From Parcubacteria group bacterium (GTDB taxonomy: Bacteria; Patescibacteria; Paceibacteria; SW-4-49-11): a stretch of 64,000 bases of DNA. The notes below the pieces were generated by a model. That model worked only from the letters and a program-made list of their open reading frames with translations, was not told the DNA's origin and did not search any database. The stretch covers positions 186,001 to 250,000 of the forward strand of contig CALRBF010000001.1 in the NCBI GenBank assembly GCA_943354045.1, in the 5' to 3' direction. This document shows positions 1 to 9,128 of the stretch, piece by piece. Position 1 is the stretch's first letter. Every line of letters begins with the position of its first letter. The position numbers and the translations under genes are program-made.

Positions 1-126
1 ATCTAATACAATAAGAACTTCATATTCTTTAGGAGCTATAATATCTAAATATTTGACAATATCTTTAATAGTCGGAGTAATTCTTTTAGCTTCATTATAA
101 GCAGGTATTATAACACTCATTTTCAT
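1..126 (-). CDS. Glycosyltransferase family 2, N-terminal fragment
   Basis: Only the first 42 residues lie in the window; the gene runs off the left edge. The start MKMSVIIPAYNEAKRI is the hallmark opening of GT-A fold family 2 transferases (dolichyl-phosphate-mannose-synthase-like), which move a sugar from a nucleotide sugar to lipid or glycan acceptors. An ATG six bases further in is equally possible. It begins one base after the ruvX stop, so it probably ends the parA-parB-ruvX leftward transcript. The acceptor cannot be inferred. Confidence 0.8.
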   Translation of the reverse strand, partial: MKMSVIIPAYNEAKRITPTIKDIVKYLDIIAPKEYEVLIVLD

Positions 127-127
127 A

Positions 128-505
128 TTATTGTTTCTCAAACCATTCTTCTAATAAAATACGAGCAGATTCTACATCTATACTCTGACCTCTTGGAATA
201 TATCGTTTCGCAAGAGCGCTCGTAAGCCTTTCATCTGATTCCTCAATACTCCCTGAAAATTGTTGACTGAGTTCTGTGATAAAAGCTCTTACTTTCGTAG
301 TCTGCTGTGTATCCTCGGATTGAAAATTTAGAGGAATACCTACCAAAATATGATTTATTTCATATTGAGATATAATACTATTTAATTCCTCCCAAACAGT
401 ATCAGTATTTTTTACTACTTTTAGAGGAAGTGCAATATTATGCTCCGTAGAACCATGTGCAAGTCCAATACGGACATCTCCATAATCAATACTCAAAATA
501 TTCAT
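128..505 (-). CDS. ruvX: RuvX/YqgF-family RNase H-fold resolvase
   Basis: 125 residues, close to the family's 130-150. It opens with the RNase H-like strand SIDYGDVRIGLA carrying the first catalytic Asp. VGIPLNF sits at about 55-61, and DERLTSA (about 91-97) gives the second acidic cluster. Family members act in 16S rRNA 5'-end maturation and may resolve Holliday junctions. It lies 12 bases after parB in the same direction. No Shine-Dalgarno is seen. Confidence 0.88.
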   Translation of the reverse strand: MNILSIDYGDVRIGLAHGSTEHNIALPLKVVKNTDTVWEELNSIISQYEINHILVGIPLNFQSEDTQQTTKVRAFITELSQQFSGSIEESDERLTSALAKRYIPRGQSIDVESARILLEEWFEKQ

Positions 506-517
506 AAGGAAAATATA

Positions 518-1390
518 TTATGAAAGTTTTTTATATAAATTCTCAATTTCTGATTCTTCAAAGAAATTCAAGGTCACAATATAGCGTTTCCCTTTACGTC
601 TTACTTCTACTTTATTATGAATGGTCTCGGATAATTGAGAAACCCATTGTTTTACTTCGGGACTTACTTGATTATGTTCACTATTAGGATCTTTTTTTAC
701 TATTTTCTCTGTTTGCCGAACATTGAGAGCATTAGTGACAATATTAGCAAGTACCTGCTCTTGTAATTCTACAGTTTCAAGCCCCGCTATAATTTTTGCA
801 TGTCCCTCTGTAATGGCTCCTGTGGATAGGGCATATTGTACACTTTCTGGTAATCGTAAATATCGGAGGGTATTGGCAACAGCTGAGCGACTAATATCTA
901 ATTGTTTGGCAATATCCTCTTGAGTAATATGGAATTTTTGTTGTAATTCAGCAAATCCTTTAGCTCTTTCAATAGGATTCAAATTTTGTCTTTGAATATT
1001 CTCAATTAAAGCAAGTTCCGCCTTATCCTGATCACTGACATTAGCTCGAACAACTACAGTAACGGTTTTAAGACCAGCTAATTTAGCTGCTCTGAGGCGT
1101 CGTTCTCCTGCAATTAATTGATAGGAACCCTCTTTTAGTTCTGTTACAACCAAAGGCTGTAATATTCCTTTTTCTTGTATAGAGCGAGATAAATTCTCAA
1201 TTTCTTCAACTACAAATTCTGTTCTCGGTTGATAGGGATTAGCCTCAATAGTATCAATAAAAACTTCTAATAGTCTCTCCCCCTGTGAAGGCTCTATTTT
1301 TGGTTCTTGTGACGGTAAGACGGCTATTGTCTCTACTGGTTTATTGGGGATTAATGATGATAATCCTCTTCCAAGTGGACTTTTACTCAT
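518..1390 (-). CDS. parB: Chromosome-partitioning protein ParB/Spo0J
   Basis: 290 residues. The N-terminus GRGLSSLIPNK is the usual ParA-contact segment. The ParB/Srx nuclease-fold domain (about 40-130) holds the CTPase motif GERRLRAAKLAG. NIQRQNLNPIERA and a helix-turn-helix around HITQEDIAKQLDISRSAV follow. The C-terminal part should dimerise. It binds parS sites and works with the ParA encoded next to it, which suggests the origin region may be near. An extended -10 lies just upstream. Confidence 0.95.
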   Translation of the reverse strand: MSKSPLGRGLSSLIPNKPVETIAVLPSQEPKIEPSQGERLLEVFIDTIEANPYQPRTEFVVEEIENLSRSIQEKGILQPLVVTELKEGSYQLIAGERRLRAAKLAGLKTVTVVVRANVSDQDKAELALIENIQRQNLNPIERAKGFAELQQKFHITQEDIAKQLDISRSAVANTLRYLRLPESVQYALSTGAITEGHAKIIAGLETVELQEQVLANIVTNALNVRQTEKIVKKDPNSEHNQVSPEVKQWVSQLSETIHNKVEVRRKGKRYIVTLNFFEESEIENLYKKLS

Positions 1391-1413
1391 ATATTCATCT
1401 TTATACTGTATTT

Positions 1414-1424
1414 AGTATATCATA
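1414..1424 (-). promoter_or_regulatory. Extended -10 promoter for parB-ruvX
   Basis: The minus strand reads TATGATATACT, a TGn extended -10, giving a predicted start near 1407 and a leader of roughly 17 nt before the parB ATG. No -35 box is evident. Confidence 0.6.
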
Positions 1425-1448
1425 AAGTTATATGATTGATAATAAATA

Positions 1449-2213
1449 TTATCCTTTTGAGGTTATATTAATAAGCTCTTGAGCTAATTTACGATAGGCA
1501 AATGCTCCTTTAGACAATGGGGCATAATCATGAATTGCTTTACCAAAACTGGGGGCCTCTGAAAGACTCACATTACGGGGAATAATACTATCAAATACAT
1601 AACCTGGAAAAAATTTACTTACTTCTTTTGCTACCATAGCTGACAATCTATTGCGTCTATCATACATAGTAAGCACAGCTCCTAATACGGATAAATCTGG
1701 TTTCAAATTATCTGCAATTAATTGAATAGTCTCTAATAATTGTCCTAGCCCCTCTAATGCATAATATTCACATTGTACAGGAATAACAATTTTATCCGCT
1801 GCAACTAAACCATTAATAGTTAATAGTCCTAAACTTGGCGGAGAATCAATAATAATATAATCATATAAATGATTAAGACTTTGTAATTGATCCCCCAACA
1901 CATATTCTCGTCTTGGCATATTCACAAGCTCGACTCCAATACCAGCAACATCAGGTGTTCCTGCAATAATATCTAATTTGGAAGAACGAGTTGTATGAAT
2001 GCTATGACTTAAAGGAATATTCTCGTCCATCATTAATTCATATAATCCGGCTTTATCCCCCAGTTCAAAGCCAAGACCACTTGTAGCATTACTTTGGGGA
2101 TCTAAGTCTACTAATAGTACTTTTTTTCCTAATTTTGCTAAGTATGAGGCTAGATTAATACTTGTAGTTGTTTTTCCTGTACCCCCCTTCTGATTCGTGA
2201 CAGTTATAATCAT
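1449..2213 (-). CDS. parA: Chromosome-partitioning ATPase ParA/Soj
   Basis: 254 residues, normal for chromosomal Soj-type ParA. The deviant Walker A motif KGGTGKTTT (about 9-17) has the signature Lys. DLDPQSNATSGLG follows at about 37-49, and the Walker B-like YDYIIIDSPPSLG lies near 115-127. It binds DNA nonspecifically as an ATP dimer and positions ParB-parS complexes. Its start overlaps the 3' end of the upstream carboxypeptidase gene by 4 bases, so the two are co-transcribed. Confidence 0.96.
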   Translation of the reverse strand: MIITVTNQKGGTGKTTTSINLASYLAKLGKKVLLVDLDPQSNATSGLGFELGDKAGLYELMMDENIPLSHSIHTTRSSKLDIIAGTPDVAGIGVELVNMPRREYVLGDQLQSLNHLYDYIIIDSPPSLGLLTINGLVAADKIVIPVQCEYYALEGLGQLLETIQLIADNLKPDLSVLGAVLTMYDRRNRLSAMVAKEVSKFFPGYVFDSIIPRNVSLSEAPSFGKAIHDYAPLSKGAFAYRKLAQELINITSKG

Positions 2214-3193
2214 ATCGAATAGTTATCTTGTACCCATTTTATCAGACTTTTGGTATCTTGAAAACGATATCCCCCTATTCCTGATTGCAAAACAATAATA
2301 CCAAGAATTCTGTTTTGAATAGATACTACTGAAGCTAATGTCTCTCCTGCCTCATCAGTAAGACCTGTTTTGGCAGCTAGCATTTCTGGCATTACCCCTA
2401 ATAATTCATTAGTATTACCCAATCGAATGGATTGCCCAGACTCTGATTTAATAAAGGTTTCTTTTTGAGCTAATACAGCTATTAACTCTGGATGTTTATC
2501 GTATATATATTGGGTTAATTTAATTAAATCAGCAGCAGTAGCATAATTACTGACTGGCTCTTCATCAAGTCCATGAGCATTAAAAAACTTACTTTGATCC
2601 ATTTTTAAATCTTGCGCTTTTTTATTCATTTTAGCCACAAAATTATCAACGCCACCAAAACTTTCTGCTAATAATTCTGCTGAGTCATTACTTGAAACCA
2701 TTAATGAGGCTCGGATAATATCCTCTGTAGTAAATTTCTCTCCAACCTGAAGAGAATTACCTCCATATATATCAAAAGATGTTTGCGACATAGTAAGATA
2801 AGTATTAGAGTCCCATTTATACTCATCTTCTACTACAGTTGCTGTCAATAATTTTGTAATACTGGCTGGTTGATGACGATCTAATGGATTTTTTTGAAAT
2901 AATATATCTCCTGTTGCAAAATCAACTACTATTGCTGATTGCGCAGTCAAATTAGGCTCAGGTAAATTGTCTGATAATTTACGAAATCGTGAGATGGGGG
3001 CTGACTCCAATACTTTTGTTATAGGTTGTACCTGAGTTTCCGGCATTCCCTGTATTGCAATATGATGCAATACGCCAATTTGACTTAAATCATTCTGCTT
3101 TTGCGTAGATTGAGCATAACCAAAAAAAACACCACCTATACTGATTATAATCAGACAAATTCCTAATATCCAATAACTACTTTTTAACTTCAT
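2210..3193 (-). CDS. dacA: D-alanyl-D-alanine carboxypeptidase (peptidase S11)
   Basis: 327 residues from the chosen start. A longer reading frame continues through the tRNA-Arg gene but is rejected for that reason. A signal-anchor helix spans 8-27. The three penicillin-binding motifs are present: SITK (Ser111, Lys114), SSN (167-169) and KTG (275-277). It trims the terminal D-Ala of peptidoglycan stem peptides outside the membrane. It appears to lack the C-terminal beta domain and amphipathic anchor of E. coli PBP5. The gene symbol is by family only. Confidence 0.88.
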   Translation of the reverse strand: MKLKSSYWILGICLIIISIGGVFFGYAQSTQKQNDLSQIGVLHHIAIQGMPETQVQPITKVLESAPISRFRKLSDNLPEPNLTAQSAIVVDFATGDILFQKNPLDRHQPASITKLLTATVVEDEYKWDSNTYLTMSQTSFDIYGGNSLQVGEKFTTEDIIRASLMVSSNDSAELLAESFGGVDNFVAKMNKKAQDLKMDQSKFFNAHGLDEEPVSNYATAADLIKLTQYIYDKHPELIAVLAQKETFIKSESGQSIRLGNTNELLGVMPEMLAAKTGLTDEAGETLASVVSIQNRILGIIVLQSGIGGYRFQDTKSLIKWVQDNYSI

Positions 3194-3218
3194 ATGTCTT
3201 TCATCTGTGTATTGATAT

Positions 3219-3229
3219 AGTATATCATA
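3219..3229 (-). promoter_or_regulatory. Extended -10 promoter for the dacA-parA unit
   Basis: The minus strand reads TATGATATACT between the tRNA-Arg gene and the dacA start. The predicted leader is about 20 nt. No -35 box is evident. Confidence 0.6.
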
Positions 3230-3244
3230 TAAGACTTTGCTATG

Positions 3245-3317
3245 TGCTCTCACCAAGACTCGAACTTGGATTAGAGGCTTAGGAGTCCCCGGTTCTATCC
3301 CGTTGAACTATGAGAGC
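3245..3317 (-). tRNA. tRNA-Arg (anticodon CCT)
   Basis: 73 nt with acceptor GCTCTCA pairing TGAGAGC, D-arm GTTC/GAAC, anticodon loop CTCCTAA (CCT, reads AGG) and T-arm CCAAG/CTTGG around TTCGAGT. Discriminator is A and CCA is not encoded. The last anticodon-stem pair is an A.G mismatch. A TATAAT at 3327-3332 lies at the right distance upstream. Confidence 0.93.
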
Positions 3318-3360
3318 AATGGCTTTATTATACTCAAAAAATAGGTTTTTGTATAGCAAA

Positions 3361-3396
3361 GAAAAAGATATACTTACTTATCTATATATCTTTTTC
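3361..3396. terminator. Bidirectional terminator between gyrB and tRNA-Arg
   Basis: Perfect 12-bp arms GAAAAAGATATA (3361-3372) and TATATCTTTTTC (3385-3396). The A and T tracts are part of the arms, so it can stop gyrB transcription. Confidence 0.7.
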
Positions 3397-3407
3397 TTGA
3401 TTATAAA

Positions 3408-5354
3408 TTAAATATCTAAATTTTGTACGGATCGAGCACGGGATTGGATGAATTTTCGGCGAGGCAATACTTCTTCTCCCATTAATATATCAAATATACG
3501 ATCTGCTTTTTCTGCCTCATCAATAGTTACTGATTTCATAACTCTGGTACTCGGATCCATAGTAGTATCCCATAATTGATCGGCATCCATTTCTCCAAGT
3601 CCCTTATATCGCTGTATATTAATTTTTGTCTGAGGATTTGCAGCTTCCCATTTTGCAACTAATTCTTGCTTTTGTTCATCTGAATAGACATATTGGAATT
3701 CTCTTCCTCTAGACAAACGATAAAGCGGAGGTTTTGCAATAAACACATTCCCATTTTCAATTAATTCTTTAAAATATCTAAAGAATAAAGTCAAAATCAA
3801 AGTCATAATATGAGCTCCATCCACGTCGGCATCAGTCATAATAATAATTTTATGATATCTCAACCTATTTATATCAAAAGTCTCTCCAATAGAAGTTCCA
3901 AGTGCAATAACAAGAGATTTGATTTCTTTGGATGCAAGCATACGATCAAGACGAGCTTTTTCTACATTCAAAATTTTTCCTTTTAGTGGCAATATAGCTT
4001 GAAAAGCTCTATTACGTCCTTGCTTGGCTGACCCACCAGCAGAGTCTCCCTCTACAATGAATAATTCACTTTCTTCTGGTCGACGGCTAGAACAATCGGC
4101 TAATTTTCCAGGTAAAGTCATACCCTCTAAAGCTCCTTTACGAATAACTGTATCGCGAGCTGCCTTAGCGGCACGACGAGCTTTGGCTGCAAGCAATGAA
4201 TTCTCAATAATAGCCTTGGCATCACTTGGATTTTTATCCAAATAATCAGCTAATTGTTCTCCAAAAATTTGATCCACGACGCTACGAGCTTCTACAGTTC
4301 CTAATTTTTCTTTTGTTTGTCCTTCAAATTGAGGGGATAATGGAGCTTTTAACTTGATAGAGATAACGGTAACAAGTCCCTCTCTCACATCATCTCCGGT
4401 AAGATTTTCATCTTTTTCTTTCAATATACCTTTTTTCTTGGCATAATCATTGAGTACTCGAGTAAGAGCCGTTCTAAATCCAGTAACATGAGTTCCTCCT
4501 CCTGGGGTAATAATATTATTTACAAAGGATAATTCGGTTGATTGCAAATTGCGTGAATATTGAAAAGCAACTTCTACTAAAATATTATCTTTTTCATAAT
4601 TACAATAAAATGGGGTTGGATGCCGAGGTTCTTCTCCATGAAATAAATAACCTAAATAGGATACTACTCCACTATCAAAGAAAAAGGTATAATCAATAGT
4701 GTCTTTTTCATCTCTAAGATCATTAATTTCAATTTTTGTACCCTTAGTAAGATAGGCTTGGGAACGCAAATAGGTATAAATTTTTTCTCTGTTGAATCGG
4801 GTTTCTGAAAAAATAGTTTCATCTGGTTTAAAAGTAACTTCAGTTCCATTAGGGTGATTGGTTTTACCAACTTTTTTGAGAGCCCCTTGAGGAAACCCTA
4901 TAGAAAAACTTTGTGTATACTCATATCCATCTTTCCAAACAGTAACCTTGGTATCTGTAGATAGCGCATTTACTACCGAAATACCTACCCCATGCAAACC
5001 TCCAGACACTTGATATCCTCCTTTTCCAAATTTACCTCCAGCATGAAGCTTGGTCATAATAGTTTCCAATGTAGAAACACCTGTTTTTGGATGCATATCT
5101 ACAGGAATACCTCGCCCATTATCCTCTACTCTCACTCTATTATCAGGGAGTAAATCTACGACTATAGCGTCACAATATCCACCCATAGCCTCATCAATAG
5201 AGTTATTGACAATTTCCCAAACGAGATGATGCAATCCTTCCGTTCCGGTAGATCCAATATACATTCCGGGTCTTACTCGTACCGGCTCTAATCCCTCTAA
5301 GACATCAATCTGTGCTGCTGAATATTCTTGACTCGGTTGTTGTTTTTTTGCCAT
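3408..5354 (-). CDS. gyrB: DNA gyrase subunit B
   Basis: 648 residues from MAKKQQPSQE; an upstream in-frame extension has no family similarity and overlaps miaA. The GHKL ATPase motifs are clear: EIVNNSIDEAMGG, DNGRGIPVD, GGLHGVGISVVNAL. The transducer domain follows, then TOPRIM with EGDSAGGSAKQGR and the metal-binding DADVDG. The C-terminus (YKGLGEMDADQLW, then RRKFIQSRA) matches GyrB without the proteobacterial insertion. The ATP-hydrolysing subunit pairs with GyrA, not seen here. ParE is the alternative, but the overall form favours GyrB. Confidence 0.95.
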   Translation of the reverse strand: MAKKQQPSQEYSAAQIDVLEGLEPVRVRPGMYIGSTGTEGLHHLVWEIVNNSIDEAMGGYCDAIVVDLLPDNRVRVEDNGRGIPVDMHPKTGVSTLETIMTKLHAGGKFGKGGYQVSGGLHGVGISVVNALSTDTKVTVWKDGYEYTQSFSIGFPQGALKKVGKTNHPNGTEVTFKPDETIFSETRFNREKIYTYLRSQAYLTKGTKIEINDLRDEKDTIDYTFFFDSGVVSYLGYLFHGEEPRHPTPFYCNYEKDNILVEVAFQYSRNLQSTELSFVNNIITPGGGTHVTGFRTALTRVLNDYAKKKGILKEKDENLTGDDVREGLVTVISIKLKAPLSPQFEGQTKEKLGTVEARSVVDQIFGEQLADYLDKNPSDAKAIIENSLLAAKARRAAKAARDTVIRKGALEGMTLPGKLADCSSRRPEESELFIVEGDSAGGSAKQGRNRAFQAILPLKGKILNVEKARLDRMLASKEIKSLVIALGTSIGETFDINRLRYHKIIIMTDADVDGAHIMTLILTLFFRYFKELIENGNVFIAKPPLYRLSRGREFQYVYSDEQKQELVAKWEAANPQTKINIQRYKGLGEMDADQLWDTTMDPSTRVMKSVTIDEAEKADRIFDILMGEEVLPRRKFIQSRARSVQNLDI

Positions 5355-5379
5355 ATGTGTTACTATTCTTGTATACAAT

Positions 5380-5390
5380 ATTATATCATA
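5380..5390 (-). promoter_or_regulatory. Extended -10 promoter for gyrB
   Basis: The minus strand reads TATGATATAAT, about 26 bases upstream of the gyrB ATG, in the short divergent gap with miaA. Confidence 0.6.
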
Positions 5391-5409
5391 TTTACGCCTA
5401 AAAGTCCAT

Positions 5410-6330
5410 ATGCAATCACTTATTACCATACTTGGTCCTACTGCTTCAGGCAAATCTGATTTAGCTATACAGCTCGCAGGACAATTCGGGGGTGAAATTA
5501 TTTCTGCTGATTCACGCCAAATATATCGGGGCTTTGATATTGGAAGTGGCAAAATAACTCCCGAACAAGCCCAAAGTACACCCCATCATATGCTCAATAT
5601 ACGAGATATATGGCAAGATTTTAATGTATCAGAATTTCAAGCTGAAGCTAATCAGATACTACATAATTTAGGAGAGCAAAACAAATTACCTTTTTTAGTT
5701 GGTGGTACTGGATTATATATTGAATCTATTATTCACAATTATTCTTTTTCCCCCATTGAACCAAATAAAGAGTTAAGAGAAAAATTATCTCAATATAGCA
5801 AAAATGAATTACAAAAAGAATTATTATCATTAAATCCCAATCATAATCTCAACTATTCCGACTGGAATAATCCTATACGATTAATCCGAGCCATTGAAAT
5901 TGAAAATAATCCTCAAAAATCAGCATCAATACATCTTAATTCTCCTCAATATAATACCTGTATTATTGGGCTCAATAATTCTTTACCCGATATCAAAGAA
6001 AGGATTACAAAGAGAGTGGATAATCGGCTTGAGGCAGGGGCAATTGAAGAGGTAAAATCTTTAATTACCATACTCAATACTCATTTGGGTACCGAATCTG
6101 GAATAATCAAATTACAACAATTAGGGCTTGGTACTGTAGCAATAGCACAATATCTCAATAATAATCTTGATTATAAGGAAATGAGAAGACAATATATTGA
6201 ATCAGAATATCAATATGCAAGACGTCAATTAACTTGGTTTCGGCGCATACCCAATATTCATTGGTTTGAGGCTGATAGCCCAACTTTAATACAAGACAGC
6301 CATAAACTTATTTCTAATTTTTTGCGATAA
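5410..6330 (+). CDS. miaA: tRNA dimethylallyltransferase MiaA
   Basis: 306 residues, normal length. The P-loop GPTASGKSDLA spans about 8-18, then SADSRQIYRGFDIGSGK (substrate-binding DSRQ motif) and VGGTGLYIE near 98-106. RQLTWFRR closes the catalytic part. It isopentenylates A37 of tRNAs reading UNN codons using dimethylallyl diphosphate, which links it to the IDI gene at 23.5-24 kb. It is divergent from gyrB, and its 3' end overlaps the convergent membrane-protein gene by 17 bases. Confidence 0.96.
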   Translation: MQSLITILGPTASGKSDLAIQLAGQFGGEIISADSRQIYRGFDIGSGKITPEQAQSTPHHMLNIRDIWQDFNVSEFQAEANQILHNLGEQNKLPFLVGGTGLYIESIIHNYSFSPIEPNKELREKLSQYSKNELQKELLSLNPNHNLNYSDWNNPIRLIRAIEIENNPQKSASIHLNSPQYNTCIIGLNNSLPDIKERITKRVDNRLEAGAIEEVKSLITILNTHLGTESGIIKLQQLGLGTVAIAQYLNNNLDYKEMRRQYIESEYQYARRQLTWFRRIPNIHWFEADSPTLIQDSHKLISNFLR

Positions 6331-6985
6331 CTGCTTTCACCGTATTATGGCCTAAATGTAAAGCATCATATATAAAAACATAAAATCGAAATAATAATAC
6401 TACGAGTCCAAAACTAAATACTATTAATGATAGTGGAGGGAATACTATTTCTGAATTAATATAATTCTGCCATACGGGTAGTTTTGCTAAATATATATGA
6501 ATAGTTCCGAGTATAAATGCGGTATAACTCAAGTATCGCATAAGTCGTCTCCAATTCTTCGGACCTAATTTTTGTATTACGACAATTTCTGAAATGGCAT
6601 AACATATAAATAATATATATAATCCACTCACTCCTAAAGCAATAGCCCAATAATTTGTCCATAATATAGCGGGATTTGGTAATATATAAATAATGGTCCC
6701 AATAAAACCATGTATCAAAATATAGATAAATCCAACAATACCTAATTGCTTGCGATAATGGAGAAATTTATCAAAAAAATTCCAGAATTTTGCTAGAGAG
6801 CCAAGTAATAATGAAAAGCCTATTAGCAAATAACCAGTATTGGTAAATCCTTTTAATACCATTTCTATTGGGGGTACTGATTTATATACTGTCCCCACAT
6901 AATAAACTGAAAATAAAGGAATAGTTGTTAAACTAAAAAGGATAATATCTTTCCAAGGATTAGGTTTTGATTTTAGTGATGTCAT
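6314..6985 (-). CDS. Ferric-reductase-like (MsrQ/YedZ-type) membrane protein
   Basis: 223 residues with about six membrane helices. RKQLGIVGFIYILIHG (about 78-93) and WRRLMRYLSYTAFILGTIH (about 141-159) match the heme-ligating helices of the ferric-reductase transmembrane family (MsrQ/YedZ): a His in each, with the Arg-Leu pair before the second. Relatives are b-type cytochromes passing electrons to periplasmic methionine-sulfoxide reductase or iron. No MsrP-like partner is in the window. It is last in the wall/shape operon, 1 base after the GT4 gene. Confidence 0.68.
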   Translation of the reverse strand: MTSLKSKPNPWKDIILFSLTTIPLFSVYYVGTVYKSVPPIEMVLKGFTNTGYLLIGFSLLLGSLAKFWNFFDKFLHYRKQLGIVGFIYILIHGFIGTIIYILPNPAILWTNYWAIALGVSGLYILFICYAISEIVVIQKLGPKNWRRLMRYLSYTAFILGTIHIYLAKLPVWQNYINSEIVFPPLSLIVFSFGLVVLLFRFYVFIYDALHLGHNTVKAVIAKN

Positions 6986-6986
6986 A

Positions 6987-8075
6987 TTACTCTAAAATAA
7001 TATCTTTTGTTTTATTAATTGTGTCTGTAAAATTGAATTGCTTTGTATATTCTTTTCTTTTTGTAATTATCTCTTCTTGAGGCTCTAAATCTAATATTTC
7101 TCTTAGTGAATTTACCCAAGCGGATATATTATCAACTTCTACATATTGTATCATATCTCCCCCAACTTCCCGAGAACTCGGTATATCAGAAGCAAGAACA
7201 GGAATACCTTGTTCTAAAGCTTCTAGAATTGGGAAGCCAAAACCTTCATAATAAGAGGGATAAGCAAATACTTTAGCATTCTGATATAATGCAGTTTTTT
7301 CCTTATCAGTAATATGATTCAATTCAATAATATCCTGTTTAAAGGGAGATTTTTGAATTCGAGAGGCAATATCCTTATATCCATATCCTGGATTTCCTGC
7401 TAATACTAATTTTAATTCTAGCTTGTCTTTTTTGGTTAATTCAAAGGCTTCAATAAGAGTAATGAGATTTTTACGCAATTCTTTTCTTCCAATGGTAAAA
7501 ATATATTCTGATTGTTGTAATGCCTTAATTTCTGGTCGAATACTATCCTTCTCTTTTTGCTGAGATGCTGGTATACCTGAGGGAATAACCATAATTTTTT
7601 CCTCTTTAATCTCATATTCACTGGATAAATCTTCTTTGGTTGAGGTGGTAGGGGTAATGATTTTATAAGCCCAGCGAGCAGATAATTTAGTAAAAATAGC
7701 CAAATGCCAAAATCGGAATAAAGAATATGCTTGGGGAAAAGCCTCATATTCCAGCCCATGTATCACAATAATACTTCGCTTGGGATGAATAGGTGGGATA
7801 ATACTTGCGGGAGTATAAAATCTATCTGGTTTATCTTTGAGCAGAGCAAGAGACAATCCCCATAATGTCCAGAGAAAAGTATTGTTAATAATATGATTTT
7901 GAGTATTAGGATGAATTGTTAAGATCTCCTGGGGTAAAGCTTTATGCGAATACAAAATAATACTATGTTCGGTTGACAGAGATTGCAATAATCCCCGAAT
8001 TAATGTCTCTGCATAATATTCAGTACCGGTTTTATCTTGTATTTCTAATTTTGAAGCATCAATAGCAATGACCAT
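6987..8075 (-). CDS. Glycosyltransferase family 4
   Basis: 362 residues with a GT-B layout. FTIGRKELRKNL (about 193-204) begins the nucleotide-sugar-binding domain. The EX7E-type motif is in YEGFGFPILEALEQGIPVLASD. It probably transfers a sugar or mannose-like unit onto a cell-surface lipid or polysaccharide. It follows mreB by 14 bases in the wall/shape operon, which suggests an envelope glycan, but donor and acceptor cannot be read from sequence. Confidence 0.87.
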   Translation of the reverse strand: MVIAIDASKLEIQDKTGTEYYAETLIRGLLQSLSTEHSIILYSHKALPQEILTIHPNTQNHIINNTFLWTLWGLSLALLKDKPDRFYTPASIIPPIHPKRSIIVIHGLEYEAFPQAYSLFRFWHLAIFTKLSARWAYKIITPTTSTKEDLSSEYEIKEEKIMVIPSGIPASQQKEKDSIRPEIKALQQSEYIFTIGRKELRKNLITLIEAFELTKKDKLELKLVLAGNPGYGYKDIASRIQKSPFKQDIIELNHITDKEKTALYQNAKVFAYPSYYEGFGFPILEALEQGIPVLASDIPSSREVGGDMIQYVEVDNISAWVNSLREILDLEPQEEIITKRKEYTKQFNFTDTINKTKDIILE

Positions 8076-8089
8076 ATTGGATATTATTT

Positions 8090-9091
8090 TTATCTTTGTT
8101 GTCCAAGTACTCTTTTATATTTATCGAGGCTATCAAGCATAATTCCTGTTCCCTTAGCGACACAGTACAGTGGATCTTCTGCAATAGTACAAGGCACTCC
8201 TGTTGATTTCGAAATAAGTTCAGCAATATTTTTAAGTAGGGCTCCACCTCCTGTAATCACAATCCCCTTTTCAATAATATCACTAGCGAGTTCCGGTGGG
8301 GTTTCTTGTAATACATTTTTTACTGTTTGTACAATTTCTCGAAGCTCAGCCTGCATCGCAATTGTCACTTCTTCTGAAGTAATTGTTACATTTTTTGGTA
8401 ATCCAGTCAATACATCGCGCCCCCTAATATCCATGGTATCGGTTTCAATAGGAAGAGCTGAGCCTAGATGTTTTTTGATATCTTCTGCTGTTTGCTCTCC
8501 AATAGCTAAACTATATTTTTTCTTGATATGAGTTACTATGGCTTCGGTTAATTTGTCTCCCGCTACTCGAGCTGAGGCGAAGGCCACAATACCTCCCAGA
8601 GAAATAACTCCCACTTCAGTGGTACCTCCCCCAATATCAATAACCATACTTCCAGATGGAACATCAATCGGAATACCTGCTCCAAGAGCTGCTAAAATTG
8701 GTTCTTTTACCACATACGCATTACGAGCACCAACATTAAGCGCAACTTCTATTACCGCTCTTTTTTCAGTAGAAGTAATCGATGCGGGTACAGATATAAT
8801 ACAATCAGGTCTAAAAATACGAATACGACTACTCACCTTTTGAATCAAATATCCAATCAAAGCCTCTGTCATTCGATAATCAGCAATAACTCCATCTCGT
8901 ATTGGTCGTACTGCTTTTATTCCATCAGGAGTTCTTCCAATCATTTCTTTGGCCTGATTTCCTACTGCTAAAATAGTATTATCATATAAATCCACCGCTA
9001 CTACCGAGGGTTCATTAATTACAATACCTTTATTGGGTAAAAATACCAGTACATTCGCAGTTCCCAAATCTATTCCTATTCTTTTTGCCAT
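8090..9091 (-). CDS. mreB: Rod-shape determining protein MreB
   Basis: 333 residues, normal for MreB. Actin-fold motifs: GIDLGTANV (phosphate 1), VPASITSTEKRAVIEVALNVGARN, DIGGGTTEVGVISLGG (phosphate 2) and ITGGGALLKNI (adenosine). It polymerises under the membrane to guide lateral wall synthesis, so the cell is probably rod-shaped. AAGGA precedes the ATG by about 7 nt, one of the few visible Shine-Dalgarno sites. mreC, mreD and rodA are not adjacent, which is unusual. Confidence 0.96.
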   Translation of the reverse strand: MAKRIGIDLGTANVLVFLPNKGIVINEPSVVAVDLYDNTILAVGNQAKEMIGRTPDGIKAVRPIRDGVIADYRMTEALIGYLIQKVSSRIRIFRPDCIISVPASITSTEKRAVIEVALNVGARNAYVVKEPILAALGAGIPIDVPSGSMVIDIGGGTTEVGVISLGGIVAFASARVAGDKLTEAIVTHIKKKYSLAIGEQTAEDIKKHLGSALPIETDTMDIRGRDVLTGLPKNVTITSEEVTIAMQAELREIVQTVKNVLQETPPELASDIIEKGIVITGGGALLKNIAELISKSTGVPCTIAEDPLYCVAKGTGIMLDSLDKYKRVLGQQR

Positions 9092-9117
9092 ATCATTCCT
9101 TAACTACTCATTGTATT

Positions 9118-9128
9118 ATTATATCATC
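9118..9128 (-). promoter_or_regulatory. Extended -10 promoter for mreB
   Basis: The minus strand reads GATGATATAAT at the end of the upstream relA/spoT gene. It would give mreB-GT4 an internal promoter. Confidence 0.45.

Noticed and set aside
3194..3256. Longer N-terminus for the D,D-carboxypeptidase
   Set aside because: It runs into the tRNA-Arg gene and lies upstream of the extended -10; the signal-anchor starts at the Met at 3193.
4024..4245. Open frame antisense to gyrB, and similar frames antisense to parB, mreB, valS, ileS and the pilins
   Set aside because: They are shadows of conserved genes, without promoters, ribosome sites or family similarity.
5355..5552. N-terminal extension of GyrB
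   Set aside because: It overlaps the start of miaA, has no GyrB similarity and lies upstream of the TATGATATAAT promoter.
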